A DNA stretch of 64,000 bases, taken from positions 9,982,001 through 10,046,000 of the forward strand of contig CAVNZM010000004.1 in NCBI GenBank assembly GCA_963693365.1, written 5' to 3'. Source of the stretch: Amoebidium appalachense. Taxonomy: Eukaryota; Ichthyosporea. The notes under the pieces were generated by a model, which saw nothing but the letters and a program-made list of their open reading frames with translations, had not been told where the DNA came from and did no database searches. Positions 37,582 to 49,733 of this stretch are shown piece by piece. Each line of letters begins with the position of its first letter. Positions within the stretch are counted from its first letter, which is position 1. Position numbers and translations under genes: made by a program.

Positions 37582-37662
37582 TGTTGGAATACGTCACCAT
37601 GTATGACAGCAAGAGCCTTGAAGTATGTATGTGTCCTAGCTTGTTTGTATTCGTGTCTGCTT

Positions 37663-37748
<86 letters not shown>

Positions 37749-38496
37749 CCCCCCCCCCCCCCCCCGTATCTCTCTCTCCCTTGTTCCTGTGGGCACAGAT
37801 ATCTGTAGATCTGTGCACACCTGGCTCTCTTGCCTGATAAGAACTTATTGTGTTTTTATTTCTGTTTGCTCTCCTCTGTTTATCTGAGAGGTAGCGTGAT
37901 TGGCTAGCCTCACTCGTTGTCTTTCCTTTATTTCAAAATGGCCTAGTTTTGTTCTCAAAAGGATGGCTCGCCAATAGTCGCGAGCGAGTACATCTGTAGA
38001 TTGTGTTGTGCATTCCTGTCTGTTAATATATGTGTGTTGTGATTGGACAATAGATATATATGGAATTCGGTTTATTGCAAAGTGTCTTCACTTTGAGAGT
38101 GTCGACTATTAGGAAATATATGTATTTAAATAAGTTTCTTTATAGAGACGAACATAAATATATATGTGAGTTAATAGTGACTAGATGTATAATTACTTAA
38201 TTTATTTAAGTAAGAGTTTCTACACTTTAGTTTAATCGGAAGTTGGAATGCGTATGCTCTGTCGGAATGTGTTTTTCTATCTTCTGATAGAACCGATTGG
38301 TTCTCCCTCTTTAGTTGTGATAAGGTGATAAGTCGCAAGTACAAAAGGAACCGAGAGCACAATAAAGATTCAGTTGTTGTTTGAAATCTTTCAATGTCTC
38401 GTGAACAACTCCGATTGCCCTCTCATTAATGTGTTAGTCGTGTTTTTACATGACACCTCTGTGCACTCTGCTCCCTTAGACCCGTACAAAACAACA
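37582..38496 (+). repeat. 3' LTR of the complete copia element
   Basis: 915 bp and collinear with the 5' LTR. The length difference comes from the (CT)n and poly(C) runs at 37668-37765. Followed by target duplication GTGTG. Confidence 0.93.
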
Positions 38497-38550
38497 GTGT
38501 GTGTGTACGTGGGTGGGTGGGTGGGTGGGTGGGTGGGGGTGGGTGTGTGT

Positions 38551-38586
<36 letters not shown>

Positions 38587-38732
38587 ATGGGTGGGTGGGT
38601 GGGTGGGTGGGTGGGTGGGGGGAGGTGTGTGTGTGTGTGTGTGTGTATGTGGTGTGCGAAAAAAAAGGTGAGGGGGAGGGGAGTAAGTGTTATTTTGTGT
38701 GGGTAAACGGAGAAGCAGAGAGCACAGATGGG
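38497..38732. repeat. GT and (GGGT)n low-complexity spacer between two copia elements
   Basis: (TG)n, (GGTG)n and poly(G) runs. This is what remains of the TG-rich target between the complete element and the LTR of the truncated one. Confidence 0.85.
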
Positions 38733-39395
38733 TGTTATGTAAAACACAACACAAAGACACACGGGAAAAACACAACCGGAGAGGAGGAACGATTTCTGGA
38801 ACCATAGGAAGTGAATACGACTGCTTGTGATTTATTTCAAGATGAGGTCCCTTTTATACTTGGGAATGTGAAACGATAAACCAATCAAAAGAATGAAAAC
38901 TATGAGTGTAAAATATATCGAATAAAATGTCTGTCGACATTTAGAATATAAAACTCAATCCTCTAATGAAAGAAACTTCTAATAAAAGCACGGAAACATT
39001 TAATAAAATGAAACCACTTATGTAACTATTAATTCATAACATATATTTATACATGTTCTTATCATAACACGTCTAAATATAATTATTCCTAATAGTTGAA
39101 GAACATAGCACAATGCTACGTCGTGGGAAAGGAATGAGAAAGGAATGTAAGTTACTATATTTGGGAAAATACAAACGAGATATGATTGGATGACATATAT
39201 AGATTTTGACGCAAACGACAATACGTGTGCGCGAGCTAAGTATGTCGATACGTACACAGATCTAAGATGTCGTGTACACGGAAACGGAAAAGAAAGAAAG
39301 AAATGAAGAAAGGAAAAGGAAACAAACTACAACAACTAATAAATAAATACCAAACTCAACTTCTAAGTCTTGCTGAGAATTAAGTGAAGATGACA
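38733..39395 (-). repeat. LTR of the truncated copia element
   Basis: 663 bp between TGTCATCTTC (next to the polypurine tract AGTGGGGA) and TTTTACATAACA. It is AT-rich with a TATAAAAGG promoter box. No second copy in the window. Confidence 0.8.
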
Positions 39396-39876
39396 TCCCC
39401 ACTCAAGGGTTGGAAGTTGGGTTCTCGTGAAGTTTGTTGATGTGACTGTTGATGTTAAGACTTTCACACATGTAGAAGTAGGTGCCGTGAAGTCACAGTC
39501 AAGTTTCCCCACTCGAGAAGACAATGGAGAAGACTTGAAGGTGCAAGCCGGGGAAGAAAACCAAAACGGAAGAAGCACACAACGACGGTTGCCTCTGAAG
39601 ACTCGGAAGATGACGGTAGCCAATGACGTGATATATAAATATATATAGAAGAAACAACTAGTGTATGTGTGACGTGTTGGTGGCTAATGATAAATACATT
39701 ATATATATGGTGGTATATAAATAAACGACGGATGGTGGAGAAGAAATCCCCACTGAAGATGCACACACTGAAGATCGATGAAGACAGCAGTAGACTTTCG
39801 TTGGGAGGTGTCTCTACACGGTGATGTGTAGACCACTGGCCAGGGCCCCAACCTACTTGAAGACCACTGTAGATGA

Positions 39877-39931
<55 letters not shown>

Positions 39932-39932
39932 C

Positions 39933-41520
39933 TCAGTCACGAAGACTGAGTGAATCACGGTGTTGCTCGTGGGAGGGCCCGGGCAGGGGCTTGGTGAAGA
40001 TGTCAGCCACGTTGTCTTTGCTGGACACGTAGGTGACGACCACATCCCCACTCTTGATGTAGTCCTTCGTGTTGTGGTAACGGACTGCAATGTGTTTGGT
40101 CCGGTGCTTGATGCTGTTGGTGTGCAGGAGGGCAATGGTGGACTGGTTGTCACAGTAGACGGGGGTGGGGTCGGTCATCGGGTAGCCGAGTTCACGGAGG
40201 AGATCACGGTGCCAGATGACGTTTTGAACAGCAGCATTGATGGCCAGAAGCTCAGCCTCGGTGGTGGATGTTGCCGTGATGGACTGCAGCTTCGAATACC
40301 ATGTGATGGGTATGCCCTTGAAGAAGATGACGTATCCGGTGGTTGAACGACGGGTGTTGGGGCAGTTGGCAAAGTCAGCATCAGAATAACACTCCAGCAA
40401 GGGGGTGTTGTCGTCGGAAGCAGACTTGTCGTAGTGAAGGCCGAGGTTGGAAGTGCCGATGAGGTACCGAACTACACGGAGTAGACATTCCCATGCAAGT
40501 TTGGTGGGGTTGGCACTGAATCTACCGAGGTAGCCGATGGCAAAGGAGATGTCGGGCCGGGAACAACGAGCAACCCACAAAAGACGGCCGAGTAGTTCAC
40601 GGTAGGGAACCTTGATGGGTGGTGAGTCGTTCTCGTTGATGGTGATGACGGTGCCGACGGGAATGGGAGTAGCCTTGGGGTGAGCATCGTTGAGGTTGAA
40701 GTCTCTGACGATGTCGTTGATGTAGGATTGCTGAAGCAGCTTGAGGTGACCGGGGGTGTGGATGAGCTGGGTGCCAAGGAAGATGTCGGGAAGGTCAACC
40801 TTGCAGAGAGCTGACTTCATGATGTGGTCTACTAGATCCTTGGTGTGGGAGGAGTTGGCCGTGCAGATGATGATGACGTCGTCCACATAGTTGCCAGTGA
40901 GGATGATGTCACCGTTGGGGAAGGTCTTGATGTAGACACATGGATCTGAACGGAGACGTTCGAGACCGTGAGCAAGGAGGACCTTGTCGAAGTACTCATA
41001 CCAGGCCAGTGATGCTTGCTTGAGCCCGTAGAGTGCCTTCTTAAGTTTCCAGACCTTGTGTTCGTTGCCGGGGGTGATGAAGCCAGGTGGTGGCTCAATG
41101 TAGATGTCTTCTTGAAGAGGACTGTTGAGGAAGGCAGTTGAGACGTCGAGTTGATGAATCTCATGGTTGCCGTCCACACCGATGGCAAGGAGGGCACGGA
41201 CGGAGGAGGACATCACCACGGGGGAAGAGGTGTCACCGTAGTCAACACCGTAGACTTGAGTGAAGCCCTTTGCAACACCACGAGCTTTGATCTTGGTGTC
41301 ACCGGCTGAGTTGAGGACTTTCTCAGTCACAATCCACTTGAACTTGATGATGTTGGCACCAGGGGGGGGATCAACAATGGTGAAGACATCCTTGGTGATG
41401 AAGGCTTGGTACTCGGAGGTGAGGGCAGCTATGACGGCATCACCGTTGGGACCGTTGCAAAGCTTTTGAATGCCCTTGGGGAGCTGGTCAATGTTGATGG
41501 TCGGTGCTACGATGCTGACC
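39933..41520 (-). pseudogene. Copia RT-RNase H fragment, open but lacking Gag, protease and integrase
   Basis: An open frame of roughly 528 codons reads from the truncation point (VSIVAPTINIDQLP) to a stop after SLSLRD. It contains the complete RT (KFKWIVTEKV, STAFLNSP, NYVDDVIIICT) and RNase H (CYSDADFANCPNTRRSTTGY, YCDNQS, NVADIFTKPL). It is clearly homologous along its length to the C-terminal third of the intact polyprotein, with many conservative changes. The catalytic YVDD is kept and no frameshift is seen, so truncation rather than decay inactivated it. Confidence 0.92.
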
Positions 41521-41529
41521 AGTGTGTGT

Positions 41530-42360
<831 letters not shown>

Positions 42361-42369
42361 GGATTTCTG

Positions 42370-42528
42370 TGTTTAATTGGGTGGGTATAAATGTGTATAG
42401 TAGTAGGTGTTTATAAGTATGTAAGTGGGTTTGTATAGATGTGTAAGTGTGTGTGTCTGTGTGTGGGGGGGATGTGTGTATGTGTGGGGGGAAGGGGGTG
42501 GGGGTGGAGGGGGGTTGATGTTTAAATG

Positions 42529-42561
<33 letters not shown>

Positions 42562-43145
42562 GGAATGTAAAGTTGTTGTATAAGTGGGTGTGTATAAATA
42601 TATCAAATGAGAGACAAAAAGACACCAGTTGGTAGGTATAAATCTGGACGTGGATGTGGATAGTGGGTGTGTATAAATATCAAATGAGAGGCAAAAAGAC
42701 ACCAGTTGGCAAGTATAAATCTGGACGTGGATGTGGATAAATGCATGAGTGATTTGTGTAAGTATACACTCATGTGGGAACAATGTCTAAGTGGGTGTGT
42801 ACAAATGTATGAATGGGTGCCTCCATATGTGTCAGGTAGAAATGTAAAAATGGGGGTATGTATAAATGTTTAAGTGGATTGGTGTATGTCTATGTGGTGT
42901 GAATAAATATGTAATGGATGTGTATGAATAACGGATGTGTAGAAGTCCATTTGTGGGTGGGTATATGTGCAAAATGGATGCTTATAAATTTGTAACTTGG
43001 TGCGTGTAAATTCATAAGGGGGTGGGTATAAATGTATAGTGGATATGTATAAAAATGTATAAGTGGGTGCGTATAAATGTCTAAGTGGCCACGTTTTCAT
43101 GCATGAGCGTGTTCGTATAAATGTTTGGCTGGTATAAATGTTAAA
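42370..43145. repeat. Degenerate minisatellite, AAGTGGGTGTGTATAAATGT-type
   Basis: Short units with gtgggtgtgtataaat recur irregularly for about 770 bp, plus one longer direct repeat (gacaccagttgg(t/c)a(g/a)gtataaatctggacgtgga near 42625 and 42695) and a poly(G) run at 42531-42560. Confidence 0.75.
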
Positions 43146-43149
43146 TTAT

Positions 43150-43885
43150 GTAGTGGATGCTGACCGTGTTACTACAGGGCACAGGTAGGAGAGGAAAAGG
43201 CAGGGAGCACAAATCTGCACATCTATGTCGCACTGGTGTGAAGCCCCCCCTCCCTCCCCCCTCCCCCCCCCCCCCTCTTTCCTTCTCTTCCTCTTATAGC
43301 TTTTCTCTTGGTCCACTCCCCTGCCTTCTTCCCCTCCCCCGCGCTTTCGCCCCTCATATGTTATTCCCCCCCCCCTTCCCATGGACAGGGGAAGGGGCGG
43401 TCTGAGGTCAGGAGGGAGAGAGAGAGAGTGTGTGTGTGAGGGCAAGCCTTGAGTGAGACTGAGATTGTGAAACCCGAACATGCATGCGGAGACGAGAGAG
43501 GGGGGAAGGAGTCGGGGGAGGTGGGAGAGAGAGGGGAGGGGGGGGGGAGGGAAGGGGACATCTAGGGGCGCCAAAAGCAAACAGAGGCACATACCACAAA
43601 CGGATGCACGTACACACGAATAGCAATTTCATCTCCCTGATCGCTCCTTCCCCCCCCCCCCTTCCCCCCTCCCCGCCCCCCCTCTCTCATCCCCCTCCAC
43701 CAACCACCACCATCACTCCCAACATGTACACATACACACGCATACAATTACTGGCACACCTTTGGGTGCGTGCGCAGACACACGTGCACACACGCATACA
43801 CGAAAACACGTTTTATTGTTATTATTATTTTACTTATTTTATTAGTTCTGATTGGCCACTTTACTTACACGGTCGTTTTAACTTC
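43150..43885. other. C-rich and G-rich sequence, no supported gene
   Basis: C/CT-rich 43240-43380, GA-rich 43400-43560, C-rich 43645-43710. It may include introns of the gene whose last exon follows. Confidence 0.5.
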
Positions 43886-43891
43886 TAACAG

Positions 43892-44029
43892 GCCATCGTG
43901 ATTGGTGGGTTTGGCGTGGGTGTGCTGGGTCTGCTCGTGTGGAGGAAGATGGGCAGGCGCAAGAGACAGGAACAGACACAAAGCAACATGTGCCTTCCGG
44001 TGGAGGACGAGGAGGATGAAAACATGTAG
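43892..44029 (+). CDS. Terminal exon of a single-pass membrane protein, unidentified
   Basis: After a pyrimidine-rich TTCTAACAG acceptor, 45 codons encode a hydrophobic helix (AIVIGGFGVGVLGLLVW), a basic stop-transfer cluster (RKMGRRKRQEQ) and a short acidic tail ending EDEEDENM before TAG. This is the layout of a type I membrane protein's transmembrane segment and cytosolic tail. Upstream exons were not found in the repeat-rich sequence to the left. The tail-coding DNA is partly repeated 300 bp downstream. The protein family is unknown. Confidence 0.55.
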   Translation, partial: AIVIGGFGVGVLGLLVWRKMGRRKRQEQTQSNMCLPVEDEEDENM

Positions 44030-44322
44030 GGACGGTGTTTTTGGTTTAGTTTGCCGTATCTCCGTGTATGAAATAATGCAGGGAACATCCAATACGTGGT
44101 GTTTTTGGTTGAGTTTTCCGAATCTCCTGGATTTATCGGCGTTTAGGAGAGTGAAACATGTAGGGAGTATCAAAAAAAAAACTGTGTTTTTGGTTTGGTT
44201 TTACGAGTTTCCCATGTCAGAGGGGGGGGGAAACAATTCGATAATAGAGAAACCCGGGCGTTTTGGGGTTCTTTTTCTGAGTTTTCCCCAACTCGAGGCA
44301 CAAACACAGGCTAACGCGTGGT

Positions 44323-44366
44323 TGCCTGTACATGTGGAGGACGAGGAGGAGGATGAAAACATGTAG
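44323..44366 (+). repeat. Second copy of the membrane-protein tail coding end
   Basis: gtggaggacgaggaggaggatgaaaacatgtagggaac repeats the end of the exon at 43892-44029 with one extra codon. The sequences between share gtttttggttt(a/g)gtttt-type blocks at 44040, 44100 and 44190, so 44030-44390 looks like diverged tandem copies of the gene's 3' end. Confidence 0.6.
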
Positions 44367-44394
44367 GGAACATCGTGGTGACGTCATGCGTGAC

Positions 44395-46381
44395 AAATGT
44401 TTCCGACCCGGCTGTGCTGACTTGGCTGACGTAAGCTTAATTAAGACAGCAGAGTCGTAGAAGAGCAAAATAGATGACGAGGACGTTTTTTGACCTATAC
44501 CCTTTAACCCTATTTTCCCTTATGCTAGCCATTGAAGTTTTTCAGTAGCTTGTGGAGCTTAGACAGACGAGCGAAGCGCTTTACAGCCCAAGGGGACCCA
44601 TTCGCCTGCGAGCTGTGACGTCATACTTGGCGTGGAAGAGTCCAGTGGTGTGTGTCTGGAAGTCTATGGTCGAATATTTCATGGTTCCTTTGATGATCAG
44701 AGTACCTCGTCCCATTACCTCCACACATGCCTAGTCGAGCATGAGCTCTTTGTCGTAAGTAGCACTTGCGGCAACCCAAAGTAACTAATTTTGCACTTCT
44801 TTTCGGGTTCGACAAGAGTTTTTTCCGGACATGGTGTACAAAACAAAATAATCAGTACTGAAGCTATGGCAGCTCGTGATCACATAGATGCTGTTTGGCC
44901 TAGTCTATTTCGCCCGTTGACTCTTAATGAGTCCTGAAATAACAGGGCTGGCTGACAAAGAGCTTGTCGAGACCTTGATCGAGACAGTTGTTAACGAGCA
45001 TGCTGTTCAAGTTTGTCCTGATGACTAAGTCAAGCTGAAGCTTCGATTCCATGAAAGCGATGCGGATAGTACACACACACATGCACAAACACTTACCCCT
45101 GCCATTCACTTGCTAACAAACATCAACCATACTCTTGCTGTCCCCTCTCTCTTGTTCAACACGTGCTTACTCTTAAGAGATTCGACCACCCTTTTCCTTT
45201 TGCCTCTTACTATCCCCCCGATTCCGTGCTTGCTTACTTGATACCCCCTCATTCATGCTCAACCACACACACACATGCATGAATTTGCTTTTTTCTCCCC
45301 TCCCTCCCCTATCACCCCCCATGACTTTTTTATCTCCCTTCTCTCCTCGGAACCACAACTATTTCGTACTCTGGCTCACCTCACACACACGCTTTCACAC
45401 ACTTTCTCTCTACTTTCGAACCACCCACCAACCCACTCGCCGTCCCTTCTCGTATATCTCCTATTTGCGCACTATCTACAGAAGTGAGCTATCGAGAGAT
45501 TCACATTCGTTTTTAGATTCTATTATTATATATCTTTTATATTATATTTGCCCAACAATCTCTGTTCCTCGTTCCCTATAGTTGTTGAAAACTTTTGTGA
45601 CACGTCCTTAATATGACCTATGAATGCTAAGGCTTAATGCCAGTTTTTGCAAATGATTGACAACACTGTCATTTTTTGGTATAAAGCTGATAGACCCACA
45701 CAGGAATCCAACTAAGCGCGGGGCATGGCTTCTGTGCTTCTGTGATGAGCCATGCTTATCATTGCACAGTAAAGCTAGCTTTAAGATGTCTAGTGTGTAT
45801 GAACACATCAGGACATCTTGGCACCCTGGCACCCGGAATGGATAACGAGGGGGTAGAAGAGAGGAGTAGAACGGGCAGAAATCAAATCAACTGCCGCCGA
45901 GCTGCAGCGGCGAGACCCTAAGACGGCATCACCAGGGCCACTTGGGAAGGCTTCTGCGTCTGCATGGCATTTAAGTGCGTAGTCAACTTGAGAGAAAGGT
46001 CGTTCCAGCCTTATGTATTGATGTGGTCGTCAGCAAGGGTGAAGTGTCGATAGTGTAGGTCATTCGATAGAGCAGCTTACGGCTCCGACTAAAAATTCAA
46101 AACAAACGGTGTCCCTTGCTTCACTCAAATAAACGGCTAGCTATTGCCACCTGGGCCCTGCAAGCGCTTTCACTGACCTTCACTCATATCCACTTTGCAT
46201 GTCTTACAACTGGACTTGTACATCATCAACCTATGCCACAATCTCATAAACAACCTTCAAAAAATCAGTTTCCTAACAGCGAACAAATACATCTAAAACG
46301 AGTTTGCTGCATGCCCAGGTTCAAAGACGCCGGAAGTAACTCAACCATAACAACTTCTTACGAGGACCTCTGACCAAGCAT
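44395..46381. other. Mostly unique sequence, weak coding hints only
   Basis: 44600-44740 is open on both strands with protein-like composition (minus MGRGTLIIKGTMKYSTIDF). 45650-45842 has a short plus-strand frame ending in a stop (GIKLIDPHRNPTKRGAWLLC). 45180-45480 is pyrimidine-rich. None has good splice or start support. Confidence 0.4.
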
Positions 46382-46834
46382 CTACTGCCCGGCCTTGGGA
46401 TGGGGCTGGAAAGGGTAGTCTGCAGACAGGCCGGTCTTCACCAGAACATCCCACGTAAACGCCTTGAAGGCTTCCACCTCCCTCTGGTGCTTCTGCTCCT
46501 GTATCTCCAGCTTGTGCTCAAACAACTCCCTCTGGGCAGCCATTTCCTTTTCCTTGCTACGCAGCTCAACCTCGAAGACCGCCTGAGTATTGCTGATCTT
46601 TTCCTTTAGAGCTACCTCCTTGACCTCGAAGACCGCTTGAGTCTTGCTGATCTTGACCTCGAAGACCGCTTGAGTCTTGCTGATCTTTTCCTCCAGAACT
46701 GCAGTGCGCTGACGGTTTGCCTCAACGTAATGCAACGTAGCCCCGAACGTCCCAAACAGGGCCACCGCTGCGGTAATATTTGTTGCATTGTCGGTGAAGG
46801 CCTGAAAAAACCGTTGCGCCCAGTGGGTTGTCAT
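46382..46834 (-). CDS. Small coiled-coil protein with N-terminal hydrophobic segment, 150 aa
   Basis: An intact ATG-to-stop frame. The N-terminal 35 residues (FTDNATNITAAVALFGTFGA) could form a membrane segment. The rest is a coiled coil with an internal repeat: EEKISKTQAVFEV, KISKTQAVFEV and KEKISNTQAVFEV, followed by a Lys/Glu helix and an aromatic C-terminus (WDVLVKTGLSADYPF). The repeat is visible in the DNA as cttgacctcgaagaccgc units. The membrane-plus-coiled-coil layout is loosely reminiscent of mitochondrial CCDC90-type proteins, but no family is assigned. An alternative frame on the same strand extends upstream to about 46979, so the true start may be spliced. Confidence 0.55.
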   Translation of the reverse strand: MTTHWAQRFFQAFTDNATNITAAVALFGTFGATLHYVEANRQRTAVLEEKISKTQAVFEVKISKTQAVFEVKEVALKEKISNTQAVFEVELRSKEKEMAAQRELFEHKLEIQEQKHQREVEAFKAFTWDVLVKTGLSADYPFQPHPKAGQ

Positions 46835-46839
46835 TTTTC

Positions 46840-47016
46840 TCTGACGACTTCTTGGTAGACCAGAGCAAGGCCTCCTTCCTGCAAATGAAAATGGGCGAGC
46901 GATTGGGCAAACTGATGATCATGTTCGCAGACAAGGGTCGACGGGTCGCTTTTCGGGCCAGCACTCCAGATGTTCGCATGGAAAAGCATGGAAACCCAGT
47001 CCGAAGTGGGTTTTAA
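46840..47016 (+). other. Short plus-strand frame facing away from the coiled-coil gene
   Basis: The frame encodes a balanced, non-repetitive peptide (DQSKASFLQMKMGERLGKLM, then RRVAFRASTPDVRMEKH) to a stop at 47016. It overlaps the 5' side of the minus-strand gene, so it may be its shadow or the end of a divergent transcript. Confidence 0.25.
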
Positions 47017-47301
47017 AACTTTAAGGTGAAATCATATATTTTAAAAAGTAAAATATCATGCTATCGTATGCATTTATTACGGATATTATGTAATAAATAT
47101 CATGCTATGTCTTTATATGTGTGCATGGAAAATGAAAGATTTTGGTGCTTTGTCAAAGCGCAGGCCCTATTTTTATGGTGGTGTGTCTTTCGACACGCAC
47201 ATCAGGAGCAGGGAATAAAGGTATTTTGAAAAACCTTGTTGACCTGACAATGTGTGCCCGTGTTCCCCCCCCCCCCCCCCCCCCCCCCCCCCACTGCCCG
47301 C

Positions 47302-47478
47302 ACGGAATGGGTCGAAACCCGGGTATACGTACTCAGTGGATGACTTGGGCCCACCTGAGGCCTGAGGGATGTGTGTTTGTTTATGAAGAATACTCATTGT
47401 GTGGTTTGCCCTCTGTCTTTCTTTGTCCGTTAGGAATATGTACTTCTTCATCGTATGCAAACACATTCTACCCCCCCC
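47302..47478 (+). repeat. Poly(C)-tailed dispersed repeat, old diverged copy
   Basis: Matches the family at ggtcgaaacccgggta, atgacttgggcccacctgagg and the following TGT-rich part, ending in acacattctacccccc. Bordered on the left by a poly(C) run (47264-47292). Confidence 0.65.
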
Positions 47479-47479
47479 C

Positions 47480-47801
47480 TCCTCTCCCCACACACCAAGA
47501 AAAAGAAACTTACGCATGCATACGGCTCGGGTTCGGCATGCATGCATGATAGCATTGATAGGCCGAGAGGCAGCTCCGGATCGAGGATCCAATTATATAT
47601 ATATACCATTGCTATTTATGGCAGAAACAATTTATATGTTCTGTTACAGTTGAAGGTTCACAGGTTTTGCGTTTACATGCTTACATTCATGATAAATAAT
47701 TTGCCATTTATATCCTGACTCGTTGGCCCCGATAATTATACGCAACGTTAAGATTTTTAAAAAAAAGCCCAACACTGTTCGTGTTGCCCCCCCCCCCCCC
47801 C

Positions 47802-47835
<34 letters not shown>

Positions 47836-48364
47836 GGGGGCCCCTCCCTCTCTAGAGCTCCCACCCCACCTCCCTACAAACAGGCAGTGTTCCCGTGCAC
47901 ACACAAACAAGTCAGTCCTGTTATGAGACGAAAATTAAAAGAGCGGCACAAGATTTAACGTGCATTCCGACATTCAAAGAGCATGGGCATTCGCATACAT
48001 CTGCTGTGTGTGTGTGCACGCGCATGCACACGCGTGTGTGTAGAGGGGTCTTCGCGTATGTCCGTTTGAACAAGACAAGAGTGTTTGACTCTACAATGGC
48101 ACGTTTATCTACATCGCTCCCACTATACGTGGAAACCACTTTGCTGACAAACCAACAAACACAAAAAAGTGAAACAGCCCATCCACCAAAAAAGAGCAAA
48201 TCCGTCCTTGATGCCTTTCCATGAGCCAGCCAAACTTCCATCCATGTCCTCCCCCCCCCCCCCCCCAAAGTGTGTAAACCCCCCCCCCCCCAAACACCCT
48301 CCAGCGCCAAAAAATAAAACCAAAAATAAAAATAAAAAATATAAAAAATAAAAAATAAAAAGCC
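47480..48364. other. No gene seen
   Basis: Unique sequence with a poly(C)-poly(A) junction (47787-47834), a CG-rich patch, two short poly(C) runs (48250-48290) and an AAAAAT-rich stretch (48310-48360). Confidence 0.5.
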
Positions 48365-49207
48365 CTAGACCTCATTCAACAGGGCAGGCATTGCATCTCT
48401 CAACCCCCGTCTAGACACATAAAATGCCACGTCATTTACCTCAGAATCGCTGTAGTCCGATTGGTCGCTGACACTGACCAATGGTGGGGGTCCGTCATCC
48501 TCGCTGCACCCATCCCCCCGCCTGGCCTGCCCCGTACCCCTCCGTGTTCCCACCCCCATCCCGCCGCCCGTATGGGCCCCTCCCCCTCCGCGTATAGTAC
48601 TCGTCATCAGACAAATCTGTATCGGATGCAGTTACCAAATCGGGAAGGTCATCTTCTATCCCTAGCAACTGCCCAACCAATCCCCTCTGAGGCATCAAAA
48701 CGGGCGGCCGGCCCAACCCCACCTGCACCCCATGCCGAAAATACAACCGGAGGGGTTCATGATGCAAGGTTACCGGCCTTAGGGGGTTTACTGGCTGGAG
48801 CAGCCGTGGCGGGGGGTCTCTATTAACTTCCACTCGAACTTCAGGTCTCGCTGGGTGTGGGGCAAGGCCCCAAGGCGGGAGTCTCAGCGGGTCGTCTATT
48901 CGTCCCTGGGGCATTATCAATACTCGAAAAAAACCCTCTGCCGTCTCCCCTCCTCTCCCTCCCGGTTGGCCCCCTGCTGGGCAGGCCGGGGGGGTTCTTG
49001 CAACCACGGTGCCTCATCCTCGCTATCATCTTCAGACCCCTCCTCCTCATGTTCATCTTCGTAGTCGTAAAAGTCGTCGTCTGAAATTTCGACCTCGAGC
49101 GGGGGCAGGTCCCATACGCCATTTGCAGGGAAACGTCCAAATTCGTGCTCCTCCAATGGACCCCAAATGCTCTCGGGCCCACCGAACCTCTGCCGGTGTG
49201 TAAACAT
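48365..49207 (-). pseudogene. Acidic, low-complexity protein gene broken by two frame changes
   Basis: Three overlapping minus-strand frames read as one protein. 49207-48917 starts with ATG (MFTHRQRFGGPESIWGPLEE) and has an acidic stretch (EISDDDFYDYEDEHEEEG). The reading then moves to the frame of 49007-48495 near an A7/T7 run at about 48929, and returns to the first frame by 48607-48365 (SVSDQSDYSDSEVNDVAFYV). The acidic Ser-Asp motif recurs three times (EISDDDFYDY, SDTDLSDDEYY, SDQSDYSDSE), each followed by Tyr and often Arg-Arg-Gly. The function is not recognised. A short intron is an alternative to indels for either shift. Confidence 0.45.
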
Positions 49208-49309
49208 CTGTACACGCCGTACATGTTTACTATTACGAATATACTGTACATATCATAGTGATCACGTAGATATTGTGTACATATGATCAGATCAATATCA
49301 CACGCGACA

Positions 49310-49348
49310 GCCGCGGGCTGCGGCTCACGACTGAGCCGCGGCGCCGGC
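49310..49348. other. GC-rich hairpin related to the one at 15783
   Basis: gcggctcacgactgagccgc forms an 8-bp stem with a 4-base loop inside a longer GC-rich palindrome-like stretch. It shares GGCTCACG-ACTGAGCC with 15790-15808. Confidence 0.55.
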
Positions 49349-49733
49349 AATATGCAGTGGCCGTGCAGTCAGTATGAACCAATAGAATTCGAGAACCGCT
49401 AGGATAGGAATGCAAGTCTCATCCACTACGGAGGCGACATCTATAGCTAAACGAACGGAACCAATAAGGAAATCAGACCCAGTTGCATAAACCTAAACGG
49501 GCTTAAGTATTGACCAATCATTTGCCACAAAGTTATCCTTTTAGTTAGCTTCATGTTATTGGTGCACTGTGTGCACATAAAGACGACCGCTCTCTTCTGA
49601 CTGGTCAGAAGTCACGAAGGCATCAATGCCACCCATCCAGATGATCCGGAACCTGGGGGCTATATAAACAAGCCGTCCCAGTACGGGGGATCACTCTGAA
49701 CGAGCACATTAAATAGTAACCTGGCCGCGTGTG

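Larger units (their letters stand above)
38733..41520 (-). mobile_element. 5'-truncated Ty1/copia element
   Basis: On the minus strand, a partial pol frame (41520-39933) is followed by a 3' non-coding region and one LTR (39395-38733, TGTCATC...ATAACA) with a TATAAAAGG box near 38860. Gag, protease, integrase and the 5' LTR are missing. The break at about 41520 abuts a poly(G) run and T-rich tandem repeats. AGTGGGGA motifs occur on this strand at 39754, 39513 and 39403. The LTR sequence differs from that of the complete element, so this is a separate subfamily. Confidence 0.88.
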
